Shown here one piece after another: positions 1 through 10,310 of a stretch of 64,000 nt of DNA. Made by a program: the position numbers and the translations under genes. The DNA comes from Acanthosepion pharaonis. Its lineage: Eukaryota; Mollusca; Cephalopoda; Sepiida; Sepiidae. The notes beneath the pieces are model-generated. The model was not told the origin of the DNA. It searched no databases and saw only the letters and a program-made list of their open reading frames with translations. The DNA is taken from NCBI GenBank assembly GCA_903632075.3, contig CAHIKZ030005577.1, forward strand, positions 558,001 to 622,000, written 5' to 3'. Each line of letters opens with the position of its first letter. Position 1 is the stretch's first letter.

Positions 1-49
1 TATGGGTAATCATTTTGAGAGAATTCTTGTTTAAAATCTCAAGAGTGTT

Positions 50-465
50 TTTTTCTCAAGGGTGTTTTTTTCACCATAATCAGCAAAGTGTATTCAGTTT
101 ATCATGCAAGAAGCATTGAGACCATTTATATTAAGGCTATGCACCCTTCCCTCTGTAAGTAAAAAGAAAGGCTGCTGGGTCTAAATGTAACGTGTTTCTA
201 GTTTATATTGTATTCCTGGGAGTCACTTCTTTTCTTCCCTACATTTTATTTAGTTGTTGTGCATATATATTTTGCATTTGATTGGCTCTGAAGAAAGAGG
301 ACTGATAATCAGTAAGACCTTTTTAATTTTTTGTAGATATTTAGATATACTGTTAAAATGTCAATTTTTGAAATTTTCATAAAATTTGACCCGAACAAGA
401 TATATTTTTTTATTTTTCATTTTCCGATGCCTACCCCTATTCTATGAGACAAAAACACAACAATC
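50..465 (+). repeat. Direct copy of the repeat at 30.6-31.1 kb
   Basis: This block reads in the same orientation as 30600-31110: a T-run, then CACCATAATCAG, CCTTCCCTCTGTAAGTAAAA, a GGGAGTCACTT stretch and a shared TTTTCATAAAATTT tail. The neighbouring block (660-1754) is inverted relative to its own partner, so this piece either moved independently or was flipped after the duplication. It has no credible coding potential. Confidence 0.7.
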
Positions 466-794
466 TTCATTCATTTTTTATATAAGTAGCTTATAGAACA
501 TATTAAGGTTAAAAGCTTGTGCAATATACATATGTGTTCATGACATTTACCAATAATAAAATTAACTGCCTGGTTCTCCAAGGCAATTTAATTCATTCAT
601 AAATTTATAAAAGTATCATAACTTTAGTACAAGAAAATTTAAATTTAATCTGATTATTTTATTATTCTGCAATAGCAGAACCAAAAGTATTCACAAGCAT
701 ATGCAAATTTTCACACTGCTCTCAATGGATCTCAGTTGTGCACATGCAGATCAATCCTAGCTTTATTTGCTTCTTATCTTTTGCAGGATATTTA

Positions 795-1135
795 AAGCCA
801 GAAAATATTTTTATATTTTAAGAAATTTTTTGTAGATAACAATGAGACAAAATCTATTAATTAACCCATATTTGGGGGGAGGAAAAGAGGTGGATACATA
901 CCTTTTCTAAGAGTATTTGCACATAAGTGCACATCACGCACCAGACTGAAATTGGAAGATGTAATCGATAACAGCTCGGATTTGGAAATCAGAGCTGTTA
1001 TCAATTACATCTTCTGTACACCCAAACTTACAGTACCTGGTATTCTCAAGTGGGTACCTATCTAGGTGATGTTGCTTAACTTCAGTGATTGTATGAGAAC
1101 AAGTGTTTTACCATGATACAGCTGTAAGCTTGATC
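795..1135 (-). mobile_element. Composite 5S rRNA/tRNA SINE, copy 1
   Basis: On the minus strand a 5S-rRNA-like head (about 1130 down to 1018; recognisable GAAGTTAAGCAACATCACC and a TACCAGGTACTGTAAG-type 3' end) is followed by a rearranged tRNA-like part and a 3' tail ending near the TTTCTGGCTTTAAA motif that all copies share. It lies inside the inverted duplication and so has a partner at 30140-30440. The tRNA part is disrupted by a hairpin at 958-1011. Confidence 0.75.
958..1011. repeat. 20-bp-arm hairpin inside the SINE
   Basis: Arms 958-977 and 992-1011 are reverse complements with one mismatch around a 14-base loop. The arm reads GATGTAATCGATAACAGCTC. The partner SINE at 30.2 kb has only one arm, so the second was added here by a local inverted duplication or fold-back event. 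Confidence 0.85.
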
Positions 1136-1791
1136 AATCCTACAATTTCCTATTCTAAATATTTTATCATCATAAAATTGCATCATTTATATTTAAAGAT
1201 GATTTCTTCAAAAAACAAAGTTAGCAATGAAATGCAGCAAACTTTATAAGCAAATATTCATTGTTTGAAAGCCATTGTAAAGATCAATCACTTGGGGGTC
1301 AGGTTGTCACAAAGAAATGGAAGATGATTTCTGTTATTGCAAAAGAAGTTAGTAAATCTAAGAATGTAATTCTTAGAATTTCTAAATAATGCTACTAGAT
1401 CCTTTTAAGTCAACTAGAATTCTAAGGCAACCTCATAAAACAACTTGACAGAATCAGTGAAAGACTGCACAATAGACCATTTAGACACAGTAACTGATAT
1501 TATGCATCATGTAACATAATAATATTGTAGGGGAGTGATAATTTTGGATAAATAATTATAAACCCCCTAATATTTATACATAAAAAAGTAGTTGTAGAAA
1601 ATGAGAAGCAACAAGACATGTAAATAACAAAAAACAAGTATTATTTATTATTTGGTTGACAGTGGTTGTTGTGTGATGTGAGAGGCACAAGATCAAATAT
1701 GGATCACAATCTGGCACAATGATAAAATAAAGAAATTGTATACAGTCTTTCTTGTTTGTCTATATTTCTGAGATGAGGTATTATGTACAGT

Positions 1792-1933
1792 ATTTACATT
1801 AGTCGGACTATTGTCCTCATCTTTGTCGCCATATTTGTCACAACGTTTCGGCCGTTGTACGCTCCAGCCTTCTTCAGGTGGTTGGAATTTCGAACTGAAC
1901 CCTTTATTTCGATCGCTGGGGTAGACTGTTCTA
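1792..1933 (-). repeat. Left inverted pLTR arm of the Penelope-like element
   Basis: The reverse complement of 2707-2847 with scattered mismatches. Minus-strand CTGAAGA...GCCGAAACGTT (about 1838-1877) resembles a hammerhead core, but stem III does not close, so it is probably an inactive relic. Confidence 0.8.
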
Positions 1934-1934
1934 A

Positions 1935-2342
1935 CAACACTCAGAAAACAGTCTGCCTGCCTTATGTGAAGGGGTTATCAGAGAAAATACAAAGGATCTG
2001 TGGTCCATATAACATCAGGACAACCTTCAAAAGCGTGACAACACTTCGCAGGTATCTCTCACGAGTGAGACCCCCCATAGAGAGGAACATGACTAAAGAC
2101 TGTGTGTACGCTATCCCATGCAGCTGCAGAAAGGAATATAAAGGAGAGACAGGCCGTCCCCTCAAGGTAAGGCTTCAAGAACACCAGAAAGCTGTAACGC
2201 GAGGGGAAGTAGAAAATCAGGCGTGGCTGACCACATATGGAGAGAGAAGGAGATCACCGCCCCTGTGGGATCATGTTGAGATCATAGACAGGGAACACCA
2301 TTGGAAAATTGTAAACTTAGGAATCAGCACATATGCTAGGCC
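1935..2342 (+). pseudogene. GIY-YIG endonuclease domain of a Penelope-like element, 5'-truncated
   Basis: The open frame 1783-2358 (191 residues) reads through the inverted pLTR arm for about its first 50 residues, which are not native. From about 1935 it becomes recognisable Penelope-like C-terminal sequence. VYAIPCSCRKEYKGETGR followed by LKVRLQEH matches the GIY-YIG signature (here VYAI...YKG) with the downstream Arg and a Glu-His pair. A WDH...REHHW segment resembles the end of the domain. In family members this endonuclease nicks the target DNA for target-primed reverse transcription. The upstream reverse transcriptase is absent and the frame ends shortly after the domain, so this is a dead fragment. 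Confidence 0.8.
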
Positions 2343-2550
2343 ACAAAAAATCTCCTGAGCCGACCAAGCATAGAAATAAATACAATATGGGAACCAGTAA
2401 TAAGGAGTGCCAGAGAAAAGCAATGATAACAAAGTTGCAATATGAACTCTGGTAAAGACATGCAATGATAACAGCAAAAAAATTGCAATATGAGCACTGG
2501 TAAAAATGATACTGAAAACATTAGGTTTATAATACTCAGAAGTTCACAAG

Positions 2551-2640
2551 GACACATGGCACAGTGGATAAAGGCGTTGGTTAGATCCAGTGACAGACCC
2601 AAAGGAGGTGAGTTCAATTCCTGGTTAAGGCAGTGGAGAA
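2551..2640 (+). repeat. tRNA-like Pol III promoter segment
   Basis: TGGCACAGTGG (2557-2567) fits the Pol III A box and GAGTTCAATTCC (2610-2621) fits the B box, 43 bases apart. No clean cloverleaf is seen. It is therefore a tRNA-derived SINE head or tRNA pseudogene caught between the endonuclease fragment and the right arm of the Penelope-like element, not a working tRNA gene. Confidence 0.6.
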
Positions 2641-2706
2641 CTTTCAGAGGGAAAATTAACAGGAGATAACTGATAACTGACATCCATCAAACATGGCACG
2701 TGGAAT

Positions 2707-2847
2707 TAGAACAGTCTACCCCAGCGATCGAAAATAAAGGGTTCAGTTCGAAATTCCAACCAGCTGAAGAAGGCGGAGCGCATAACGGGTCAAACGTTGT
2801 GACAAATATGGCGACAAAGATGAGGACAATAGTCCGACTAATGTAAA
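2707..2847 (+). repeat. Right pLTR arm of the Penelope-like element
   Basis: Inverted copy of 1792-1933. It holds CTGAAGAAGGCGG followed by GGGTCAAACGTT, where the hammerhead core GAAAC has been lost, and ends at the 14-bp target duplication. Confidence 0.8.
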
Positions 2848-2848
2848 T

Positions 2849-3300
2849 ACAGTCTTTCTTGTACCTTTTTTTTATGTAATGAGTATTGAGAAAGTTTAAT
2901 TGGAGAAAAACAAGGAAGTGTCTGGGGTTTTATTATCTCAAATTTTGGTTAAGAGTGTTAAAAGACATGTTACCATTGTGGCCCAATAATGTAAGGAGCC
3001 AAAATTTTGTCAACCCTCATGTACATTGCCTGTCCAATTGTGTTTGTAGAGAAGAGTGGAGTTGATACTATTTGGTTTAGAAAGAGTGAATCATATCAAT
3101 GATAATTGTTATATTTGTAACAGCATAATTAATTTTTATTTCTTCATTTTTTTTTATGGACATAATATTATCTTGTTAGACAATGTCACTTCATTTATAT
3201 GAAGCAAAGCTGTCCTGCATGTTCCCTTACAATCAATTCTCTCTGTACAAGAAGAATCAAAAAGGAAAATTAACCATTGCAACTGAGTTCAGACTGATGA
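2849..3300 (-). repeat. Inverted segmental-duplication arm A, block 2
   Basis: Matches the reverse complement of 28090-28495: TTTAATTGGAGAAAAACAAG, AACCCTCATGTACATTGCC and CAATTGTGTTTGTAGAG are all present in inverted form. In arm B this block lies beyond block 3 rather than before it, so the order was shuffled after duplication. Confidence 0.75.
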
Positions 3301-3830
3301 AAATTAAGAAAGATTGTTCTTTGGTAATGAAAGTAAACTGTTTACTTCAAGACTGACTACAAGGTTCTTCCCAAAATCCCCCATCTTCATTATTACATCT
3401 AGTGCTATTACATTGGTAATTATTTTTCACTGTTTTACTGTTGACCTAGCTAAATGTAACTGCCACACCTTCTGTAACAGGTTTTTTTCTTGCACTTCCC
3501 AACTGTGCAATTCCCTCCTGATTTCTTGCTTCCCTGATAACTGTTGACCATGTTTGCCATAGTCTCTGAATATGGAATCCAGTGAAGTCCATAATGTGTT
3601 CAATATCAGAGGTTGGCAGTGAAGATTTTTTGGGTACAATAACTACAATCATAAAAAATTTAAATGCAATGTCAATCACGATCTTCTGTTTTCATGAACC
3701 CTATTTTTTGTGTTCTCCCCATTCACTTTCATTTTCACTCCCTGTAACCCCCTTCCATTCTAGTGACCCTGCTGCCATGCTTGAAGTAAAATGATAAAAA
3801 AAAGACAAGAAAAAAGTGCTCAAGTATTTA
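3270..3830 (+). pseudogene. LINE 3'-end fragment (RT C-terminus plus 3' UTR)
   Basis: A short frame ends with FFSCTSQLCNSLLISCFPDN, the decayed form of the ...S.LWNSLP..CFPDNYNLQ.FK motif that closes many non-LTR retrotransposon ORF2 proteins. A better preserved relative lies at 43.0-43.3 kb on the minus strand. The following 3' UTR (CATTCTAGTGACCCTGCTGCC, then an A-rich stretch after 3790) is also found at 27.4 and 29.1 kb. The clade is not determined from this tail. Confidence 0.7.
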
Positions 3831-4375
3831 CCTGAAGTGTTGAAGCTCTGTGGTGATTAACACCAGCTCAGAGTATCTTGATACCCAGCAGGTATTCTCC
3901 AGTTCCAGAGATGCTGGTAAGTGTGTGTTCTATGTCCCTGATATATAAAAAATCTTTTCAGTAACTTTTGTGCTTGTGCATCCCAGGAATACAACTAAAA
4001 TTTCTCATGAAAAGTCATAAATTGTACTAAACTTCATAAGATTTATAATATTGTAAAAGGAATTTGTTGTTGGTTGATACTAAATAAACAAGGACATGAA
4101 TTTAATTTAAAATATAACTAATATATTCTTTGCACAACCGAAAATGAATCATTTGTCAAATGAACTAAATATTGATGATAATTATTACACTCATATTTTA
4201 ATTTTTTTAAACATACTTTTCAAAATTATGAAGGCAAAATGCTTTAAGTAAAAAGCAGATACATTTGTATTCAATATTCATTTCACTGTTCAAGTAACAT
4301 TTAACAGGGCTCAAAAATGTCTTTAGACAAAAGACATTTTTCTGTATGGATTATTACAGATTTTAGGGAGACCAA
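3580..4375 (-). repeat. Inverted segmental-duplication arm A, block 3
   Basis: Near-complete reverse-complement match to 28520-29290, including AACACCAGCTCAGAGTATCTTGATACC and TTTAACAGGGCTCAAAAATG sequences. This is the best conserved part of the duplication, so the duplication is younger than most repeats inside it. Confidence 0.85.
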
Positions 4376-5209
4376 TATTTTTTTGTAGTCTTAAATAATA
4401 AACACTGCATTAATCAAGAAGGTAATGACATTGTTTCAAGTTCGATTCCAAGATGGTAGTGTATAGTTGTTGATGTTCTCTCGCACTGGAGTTAAGCTCA
4501 ATTGTGGCAAAGTAAATGCTACTCTGTATAACTGAGCAACATGTTCTTAAAAAATGGTAATACTTCAAAGCTGAAAAAATATTAAGTTGTTGGCATCATC
4601 CTTGTAAACGCCAGATCTTTGGAATCTCATTGCCAATGAAGTTAAGGCAAGGTAATTAATGATAATTATTGATTTCCAGCAGAAAATTTGAGAGGAAATC
4701 TGAAAAAAAAAAACATGAAGAATAAGTGAATCTATATATGGTGGGTAGTTGGAATGAAAATTCCTATGGTCGTATTTTATCATGTAAGACAAATTACAAA
4801 TGCATTGAGAAGTAGAAATGATACAGATTTTCTGGTATGGATTTTAACAGCAATTTATATCTGGTAGTTGGTTGACATTAGAATTGTTGCAGTTGCAATT
4901 TGCCATGTACAACAACTGAGTTGAAAGAGAGAAATTGTACAGAATTACATGTATGGATTTTAACAGAAAATGAATTTATATCTGGTCGTTGTTTGACATG
5001 AGAATTGCTTTGGCTGTAATTTACCATGTACGACAAATGCATTGAGAGAGAAATGGTACAGATTTACTATGCAGGAAAAATTACAAATGGCTAAAGGATA
5101 AATATAAAAAAGTTGCTTCTGCAGATTTTTAAGTGTATTAATCAATATCTGGTCACATTTAGAATGGGGATTCAAATGAGAATTTGATGTGAGAAGTCAA
5201 GATATTCAA

Positions 5210-5361
5210 GCTAGAGAATTAAAATTTTACATCTTTATTTAGGTTTTATTACAATTCAAATCATCACTTTTTAAAACAATAAACATTGCTGAAGAGTGAA
5301 GCTAGTTAAAATAATAGTGGTGTCAAGGGAAACAGCATGCTTTTGACACACTGTTTTTTGC
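5210..5361. mobile_element. Right end of an AT-rich MITE (TGTGTCAAAA family)
   Basis: Contains AAAATAATAGTGGTGTCAAG...CTTTTGACACACTG, the terminal sequence also found at 16.2, 27.0 and 35.6 kb. Only one end is clear here. Confidence 0.55.
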
Positions 5362-5720
5362 AGGAACGAAGATTAAAAATTGACAAAATATCAGTGTTCA
5401 TGATGCTTCTGAAAGCCATAAATGTATGGAATTAATGACTATATGAAAAATGACAATGGAGATGAACTTGTTGACTCATACCAATTCAGCCCTGGCTAAA
5501 ATTCAATGATGGAATGTTGTTATTTTTTTCATGAATTCAACCAGTGTGGCTTGATTGTCTGTCGAGGTCAGGTATTCAGTTAAACCCACAAATGAGATGA
5601 GATTAAGTCAAAAAACCCATCACCTGATTCTGTTATTAGGCTTGTATGCAAATTGTAACCAGATACCTGAAAGAAACATATTCTACATCAATACAGTGAC
5701 AGCTTATTTCTATAAGTCAG
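5362..5720 (-). repeat. Inverted segmental-duplication arm A, block 4
   Basis: Reverse-complement match to about 25860-26180 (GACAATCAAGCCA, CAGGTATCTGGTTAC and TCAATACAGTGA in inverted form). After CAGTGA the two arms diverge. Arm A continues into about 3.9 kb of hAT, SINE and LTR-like insertions, while arm B continues directly with the sequence found here at 9640-10310. Confidence 0.75.
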
Positions 5721-5871
5721 GGTGTTGCCCCAGAAAGTTTTTAGCCATTGTTTTGATATTGTGTAAAAGAAACAAACACATAAAATGTATATACAAACTT
5801 GATAAAATCCTAAACGAAAAAAAAAAAATTTGTTTTTACTTATAGATTGTTACAGTTTAAGTTTGATGCCT

Positions 5872-7591
5872 TCATTTAAAAATGAAATCCATTTATCTTG
5901 TTTTACTTTCAGCAAAAAGGTTAATAATTTTCTCCTTGGTTCCTGGATGACTTAATTTTTCTCCACTGAAAGTCCATTTAATTTTTCAGGAATCATAGTG
6001 CTCCTTAGAAAAGTTTTTTTATGCTTTTCAGTGTTGAAAAACAGTATTTTGGCTCTGATGTAGTCATGGTATTTGTCAAGAGTATTTTTACCATATCATA
6101 ATTTTACTAAGAACACCATCTAGATTATTTTCCAAGGTAAATTTCAGTAGCTCAATTAATTTGCAATATTCATGAATACCAGTGTTCAGTTTCAAGCTTT
6201 TCTTTGTCAATCATGAGACAATGGTCTTCTGCAGGCAGTTCATTCTTAAAACAAGTAAAACTTTTCTTGTACAATTTCTCAGCTATGAAGTGTTTGGCGA
6301 AATATTTGTCCATTATATCAACACATATACAGTCACACACTTCCTTTGATTCTGCCATGAGTGTCTCTAAAGGATTCTCACAGTACTTTGAGTTTCTTAT
6401 TTCTAAAATAGTTTTGAAATCTGTTACATATTCATTGACTTTAAATACTAATTTCTTGAGATTGCATTTGGTTATAAATTACTCTAATATTTCATAATCT
6501 GATGAAAAATTTCTAATCAAAATATAAAATTATCATCATTCAGGTATTGCAAAATTCCTGTTGCTTCTGCAATGGTTTTATCTGCATTTGATGATGACTG
6601 AAGGTAGCTTTTTAAAAGTTGCAAAATTTCATGAACTCTGTTTCCAGTATGTATGTTAAACTTCTGTGCCATGTGTCCTTAAGGACTATAGGTTTTTGTC
6701 CATTTCATTGAAGGATTATGTCTAATTGTTCTAGAATGTTTTGATATGCTATATGCAGCTTGATTTTCTGGAATAAAGAATCCCACAAAATGCTCAGATA
6801 TTTCTTCATTCAACACATACTGTAGAACAATGACCATTTGAGCGTGTTCCAAAACATATTGTCATGACGTCTAAAAATGAAGCTTCCCTGATTTCTATCT
6901 TCTCATGGTATATTTGTAGCAGGCAATCAAGTATCTCATTCTGAATGGTCTTAGAAAAACCTTTGAAAACTATTTGTTTCTAAGTGATTCTTCAAAACTG
7001 GATCTAATTTAGATGCAAAATTTATTAATCCTCTAAATACCAGGAATTTACTGAACCATCTTTTTCATCCTTTCCACATAAGGGAGATTCAGTTTCCACA
7101 AAATAAAATATACTTTATTTTGGACAAAATTTCACAGTTCCTTTTTAACCTTCATGTTATGCTCATTGATTGAAAGTCTGTATGCCTAAGTTTCTCAAAA
7201 TTTATGTGAAAATGAAATCACATTTTCAATATGCTTCTTTGAATTCTTGTTTTTCAGTTTCTTCTTTCATTTTGTTTATATTTCTAAAATCGTCTCTTGT
7301 CCACATTACATCCCCTCCAAACAGCAAACACATGAAGCAAAACAATACATTTTTCACTTTACAGCTGTGGAGCAAACTTTTCTGTTTGTACCATTCAGAA
7401 TTAAAGCTACAAATATACCTTTTGATGTTGCTTATTCTTTGCTGAGATATTTGAATATCAGGTGTTGAATGGCCTCTTAACTGTAACTTTCTCATGGAGA
7501 GACAACTGTGAAAACTTAAGCTGCTGAAGTTCACTGTCACAGAACTTATTTCTTGGGGATTCAAGAAGGTAATGGTCAATTCTCTATACAA
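5872..7591 (-). pseudogene. Fossil hAT-superfamily transposase (ZMYM1-like type)
   Basis: Read on the minus strand from 7591, a 121-residue open piece carries FNSEWYKQKS, VKNVLFCFMCLLFGG and a WTRDDFRNINKM stretch. This is the TTF-type zinc-finger region that opens hAT transposases related to vertebrate ZMYM1. Further down, in changing frames, come a SKLDPVLKNHLET segment, MVIVLQYVLNEEISEHFVGFF and finally NLFAESKTR, a stop, then MDFIFK, matching the C-terminal dimerisation (hATC) region. Many stops and frameshifts separate these pieces, so the gene is dead. It lies in the stretch that interrupts duplication arm A, which fits an insertion after the duplication. Terminal inverted repeats were not located with confidence (a CAGGGTGTTGCCCC stretch at 5722 is a candidate). 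Confidence 0.75.
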
Positions 7592-7664
7592 TAAAAATGA
7601 ATTAAATAGAATAGCTTAAAGCATGATAGTTGTCTACAGTTTATCACATTCAATAATATGGTCA

Positions 7665-7960
7665 GTCAGTTATGTGCCATGTGTGATACACACTTAGGCG
7701 ATCATGTATCTTTTGATACATGACTGATGAGGCAGATTTTTTCCACAGTAGGTTGCCATTTTTTTCTGCAGTAGACCAGTTGCCAGCCAGGAACCCAGTC
7801 TGTCCTGCTATTTACTCATAACTGAACGGAGAAGAGGAGGATTCATACCTTTCCAAAGAGTATTAGCATGTAAGTGAATGTAATGGATTCGACTGGAATT
7901 TGAACTCGGCTCTCGAATAACATGGTACATGGTTTTTAAGTACAACCCACGCCAAGTCAA
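7665..7960 (-). mobile_element. tRNA-related SINE with a GATACATGA 3' part
   Basis: Shares TTATGTGCCATG, GATCATGTATCTTTTGATACATGACTGA and TTCTGCAGTAGACCAGTTGCC with 52740-52960. On the minus strand the tRNA-like B-box region (GCCGAGTTCAAATTCCAGTC, about 7890-7910) precedes it. The A-box half is poor. Confidence 0.6.
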
Positions 7961-8282
7961 AAATAAACACTACCTTACAACAGACACACTACAACAGAAT
8001 TGACATTGCGTGAGTGACAGTGCTCTCGCTAATCAACATCCAGTTTCTTTCATCAGACATGTGCACAACAGCCAAACACCACCCACATTACTGGAATGAT
8101 GAAGCACACAGTTCCATACTAGAATTTCTGTAATTTTTCCTGAACAAGGGAATGGCTACTGACATTAGGCTTAAGGATTATATAATGTACAAGTAGAAAG
8201 AAAAGGCTCATTATATTGAATGTTATCAATGATATCAAGTAAAAATTGGGGGTGCTGCAGATCTGCAGTGCCTATACACACA

Positions 8283-9419
8283 CTGCTAGTAGTGGTAATA
8301 ATTCTGGTATTCAAAATTGAGCAAAAATTGTGTATATATTGTTACGTTAACCCCATATTTGTACCCTCACCTCAGATTTTATAAGTACATTTTCAGTACC
8401 TTTTGTATTTGCGACGAAACATATGAATCTTAATTTTTTTTATTTCTTAAATATGCAGATTGTGAGATATATATTGTTTTTATAACCAGATGAGTCAGGG
8501 CCAGTTCTCGGAAAAGAACCTTCCCTTCTACCCCCATCTCCTACCTGGTCCGCTGTTTGACAGATAGGTGTGAATGATGTTAACCAGTTCCATAGTCGCT
8601 GGTCAAAACAAACGCTGCTTGACAGATAACTGTGGATGATATTAACAGGGATGAATGACGCATACCTTTTTTTTGGGGGGCCAACACGTGACTCAAAATA
8701 TGGCAGTTTTCGTTTCGCACGTGTTGAGGTAACAACAACCATATATAGTTGCTGGCTATCGGAGGAGTCGGACGTCACCAAAAACCAGTCTTAGATACTC
8801 GCCATTAAAAGAATTAGATGCCACCAAAAACCAAAGGACCGACGCGAGATTGTAGATCAACATCGTCAACCCAAGTCGGCTACATTCCCGTGATTTTTCT
8901 GTGTGTTCTCCTCGCCATCAACACGAATCGGACGTCGCCAGTCAAGAATTCATGTTAGAACATTGTCAATCCCATTCGTTACTTTCAAAGAAGTGTATAA
9001 ATATCCTGTGAACAAATTGTACCACGATAATTGTCAATCGACGTCGATTCCAACCTTATGTAAGTTTCTGCATGTTTTTCCATATCTTATAATCTGCTAT
9101 TTCCGTATTCGTATGTATTTCGCCGCATTAATATTTGTTTAATTAGTAACTTATCTCCCCATTCTATTAGTTTTCTTTTTCTTATATTCACACTCCGTGT
9201 ATTCTAGAAATAAAATCTTTGTATTATATATTCTCGTGTTGTCTTCTGTTGTTCTGTGTCTGCGAATTGTTCATTTTTCTCTGCGTTTACCGACGTCCGA
9301 AATGGAGAATTCCCCTCCCAACGTTCTTTCTTTTTTTTTATATCGAACCTTGGGATCTCTTATTTTTTTTTTTTTTCGTTTGCGTCCCTGCTATCGTAGT
9401 CCCAACGAAACCCCGGCGT

Positions 9420-9460
<41 letters not shown>

Positions 9461-9512
9461 ACAATTTTGCTCAATCTTGAATACCAGAATAATTACCCCT
9501 ACTAGCAGTTTG
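8283..9512. mobile_element. GC-richer LTR-like block nested in an inverted repeat
   Basis: Arms 8283-8338 and about 9448-9511 are inverted copies (CTGCTAGTAG, then TCTGGTATTCAA, then TTGAGCAAAA). Between them a block from TGTTACG (8339) to CGTAATA (about 9425) is less AT-rich than its surroundings. It has CACGTG motifs (8687, 8718), a CATATATAG TATA-like site (8740), a tandem TTGACAGATA duplication (8555 and 8611) and repeated CGGACGTC motifs. This looks like a solo LTR of about 1.1 kb, but no target-site duplication was found and the inverted flanks are unexplained. Short open frames at 8440-8781, 8903-9142 and 9197-9608 have no recognisable product. Confidence 0.45.
9424..9456. repeat. (TA)n microsatellite
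   Basis: Uninterrupted AT/TA alternation at the right edge of the LTR-like block. It is likely a polymorphic site and may hide an original target duplication. Confidence 0.95.
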
Positions 9513-9529
9513 TATGCACATACAGCTTT

Positions 9530-9640
9530 TTTCTCAGGTGAAACATTGCAAGTCTCTCACTGCTCTATTGCTATTTCCATGGAAAATTCTCAGATGAACA
9601 TTCCTTAGTCCCACTAGCTCTAACCCTCAAAGTGCAATTC
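9530..9640 (+). pseudogene. LINE RT fragment
   Basis: Decayed copy of the segment reading ASLxLLCRYFHGNCSDE in related fragments (compare 24690-24780 plus and 43250 minus). Only about 30 codons are recognisable, with disrupted frames. Confidence 0.55.
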
Positions 9641-10310
9641 CACAGTGCTTATACACAAGATGCCACTGGGGATAATTGTTCTGATATTCAAGGTAAGAGG
9701 CTGCCAGACTGTTCGTGTAAAACAAGACAGACACAGGCAATTGTGATGAAATATACCAGATTAGTTGATTTCTGGCAATATTCCTATTCATTGATGATGC
9801 TTCTGCAGGTTGTATGTAAATGGAATCAATGCCATAAAATAAAAGTGCTATTCCTACTTCAGCTCTATGTGATATAAACAGTATTCCCATTTGCCAATTC
9901 AAGCAATTCTTTTTGTTCCAAAAATGGAAAGTATATCAATTCATCCAGCATAAAAGTGGAATTTAAATTGTGAGGTGCATAATGGTGATAAACATTCTAT
10001 TTCACCAAAGAAGTTAAGTTGTCCAGTAATAATTCCTGAATTGAGTCCAAATAGTTGTTCAACATTCCATGTCAAAATCTCCACTCTTTCACAACTACAG
10101 GGGAAGTTGGGTCTGGCATAAACCTTTCAGGCTTCAAAATTTTATCCATCGTAAATCAAGTTTTTTAAATTGTAGTAAATTTTATAAATTGTGGCAAATT
10201 ACGATAACTTGTTTTGCAATTCAAGTTTTATTAAACATAATTCATACATGTGGAATTTGGTTTCTTGTTAAAAATTATGGCACCAAACCATGAGATAGCA
10301 TGTCTTAAGG
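9640..10310 (-). repeat. Inverted segmental-duplication arm A, block 5
   Basis: Reverse complement of about 25175-25850: ATATACCAGATTAGTTGATT, TCTGCAGGTTGTATGT, CCATTTGCCAATTCAA and CATACATGTGGAATTTGGTT all match inverted. Blocks 4 and 5 are adjacent in arm B but 3.9 kb apart here. Confidence 0.8.

Larger units (their letters stand above)
660..1754 (-). repeat. Inverted segmental-duplication arm A, block 1
   Basis: The block matches the reverse complement of 29395-30570 almost throughout, with small indels. The match includes the AGCAGAACCAAAAGTATTCAC start, the SINE inside it and the end at TACAGTCTTTCTTG. It belongs to a set of collinear blocks (0.66-10.3 kb against 25.2-30.6 kb) forming a large imperfect inverted duplication. 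No gene is seen in it. Confidence 0.8.
1755..2847 (+). mobile_element. Penelope-like element, short, with inverted terminal pLTR pieces
   Basis: The insertion is flanked by the 14-bp direct repeat TACAGTCTTTCTTG (1741-1754 and 2848-2861). The duplicated paralogous locus has a single copy of this site and no insert (about 28470-28490), which is an empty-site confirmation. Inside are two inverted copies of one terminal segment (1792-1933 and 2707-2847) around a GIY-YIG endonuclease fragment and a tRNA-like sequence. Both arms carry a CTGAAGAAGG...AAACGTT stretch resembling the hammerhead ribozymes of Penelope-like elements, but degenerate. The reverse transcriptase is missing. Confidence 0.8.

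Noticed and set aside
1838..1877. Active hammerhead in the Penelope-like pLTR
   Set aside because: Core bases are present on the minus strand but stem III does not pair; kept only as a relic.
1783..1934. N-terminal 50 residues of the 191-residue frame as part of the endonuclease
   Set aside because: They are read-through of the inverted pLTR arm, not native protein.
2551..2640. A functional tRNA gene
   Set aside because: A and B boxes are present but no complete cloverleaf can be folded by eye and it lies inside a dead element.
5872..7591. A live domesticated hAT-derived gene
   Set aside because: Multiple stops and frameshifts across the whole length, without any pattern of usable introns.
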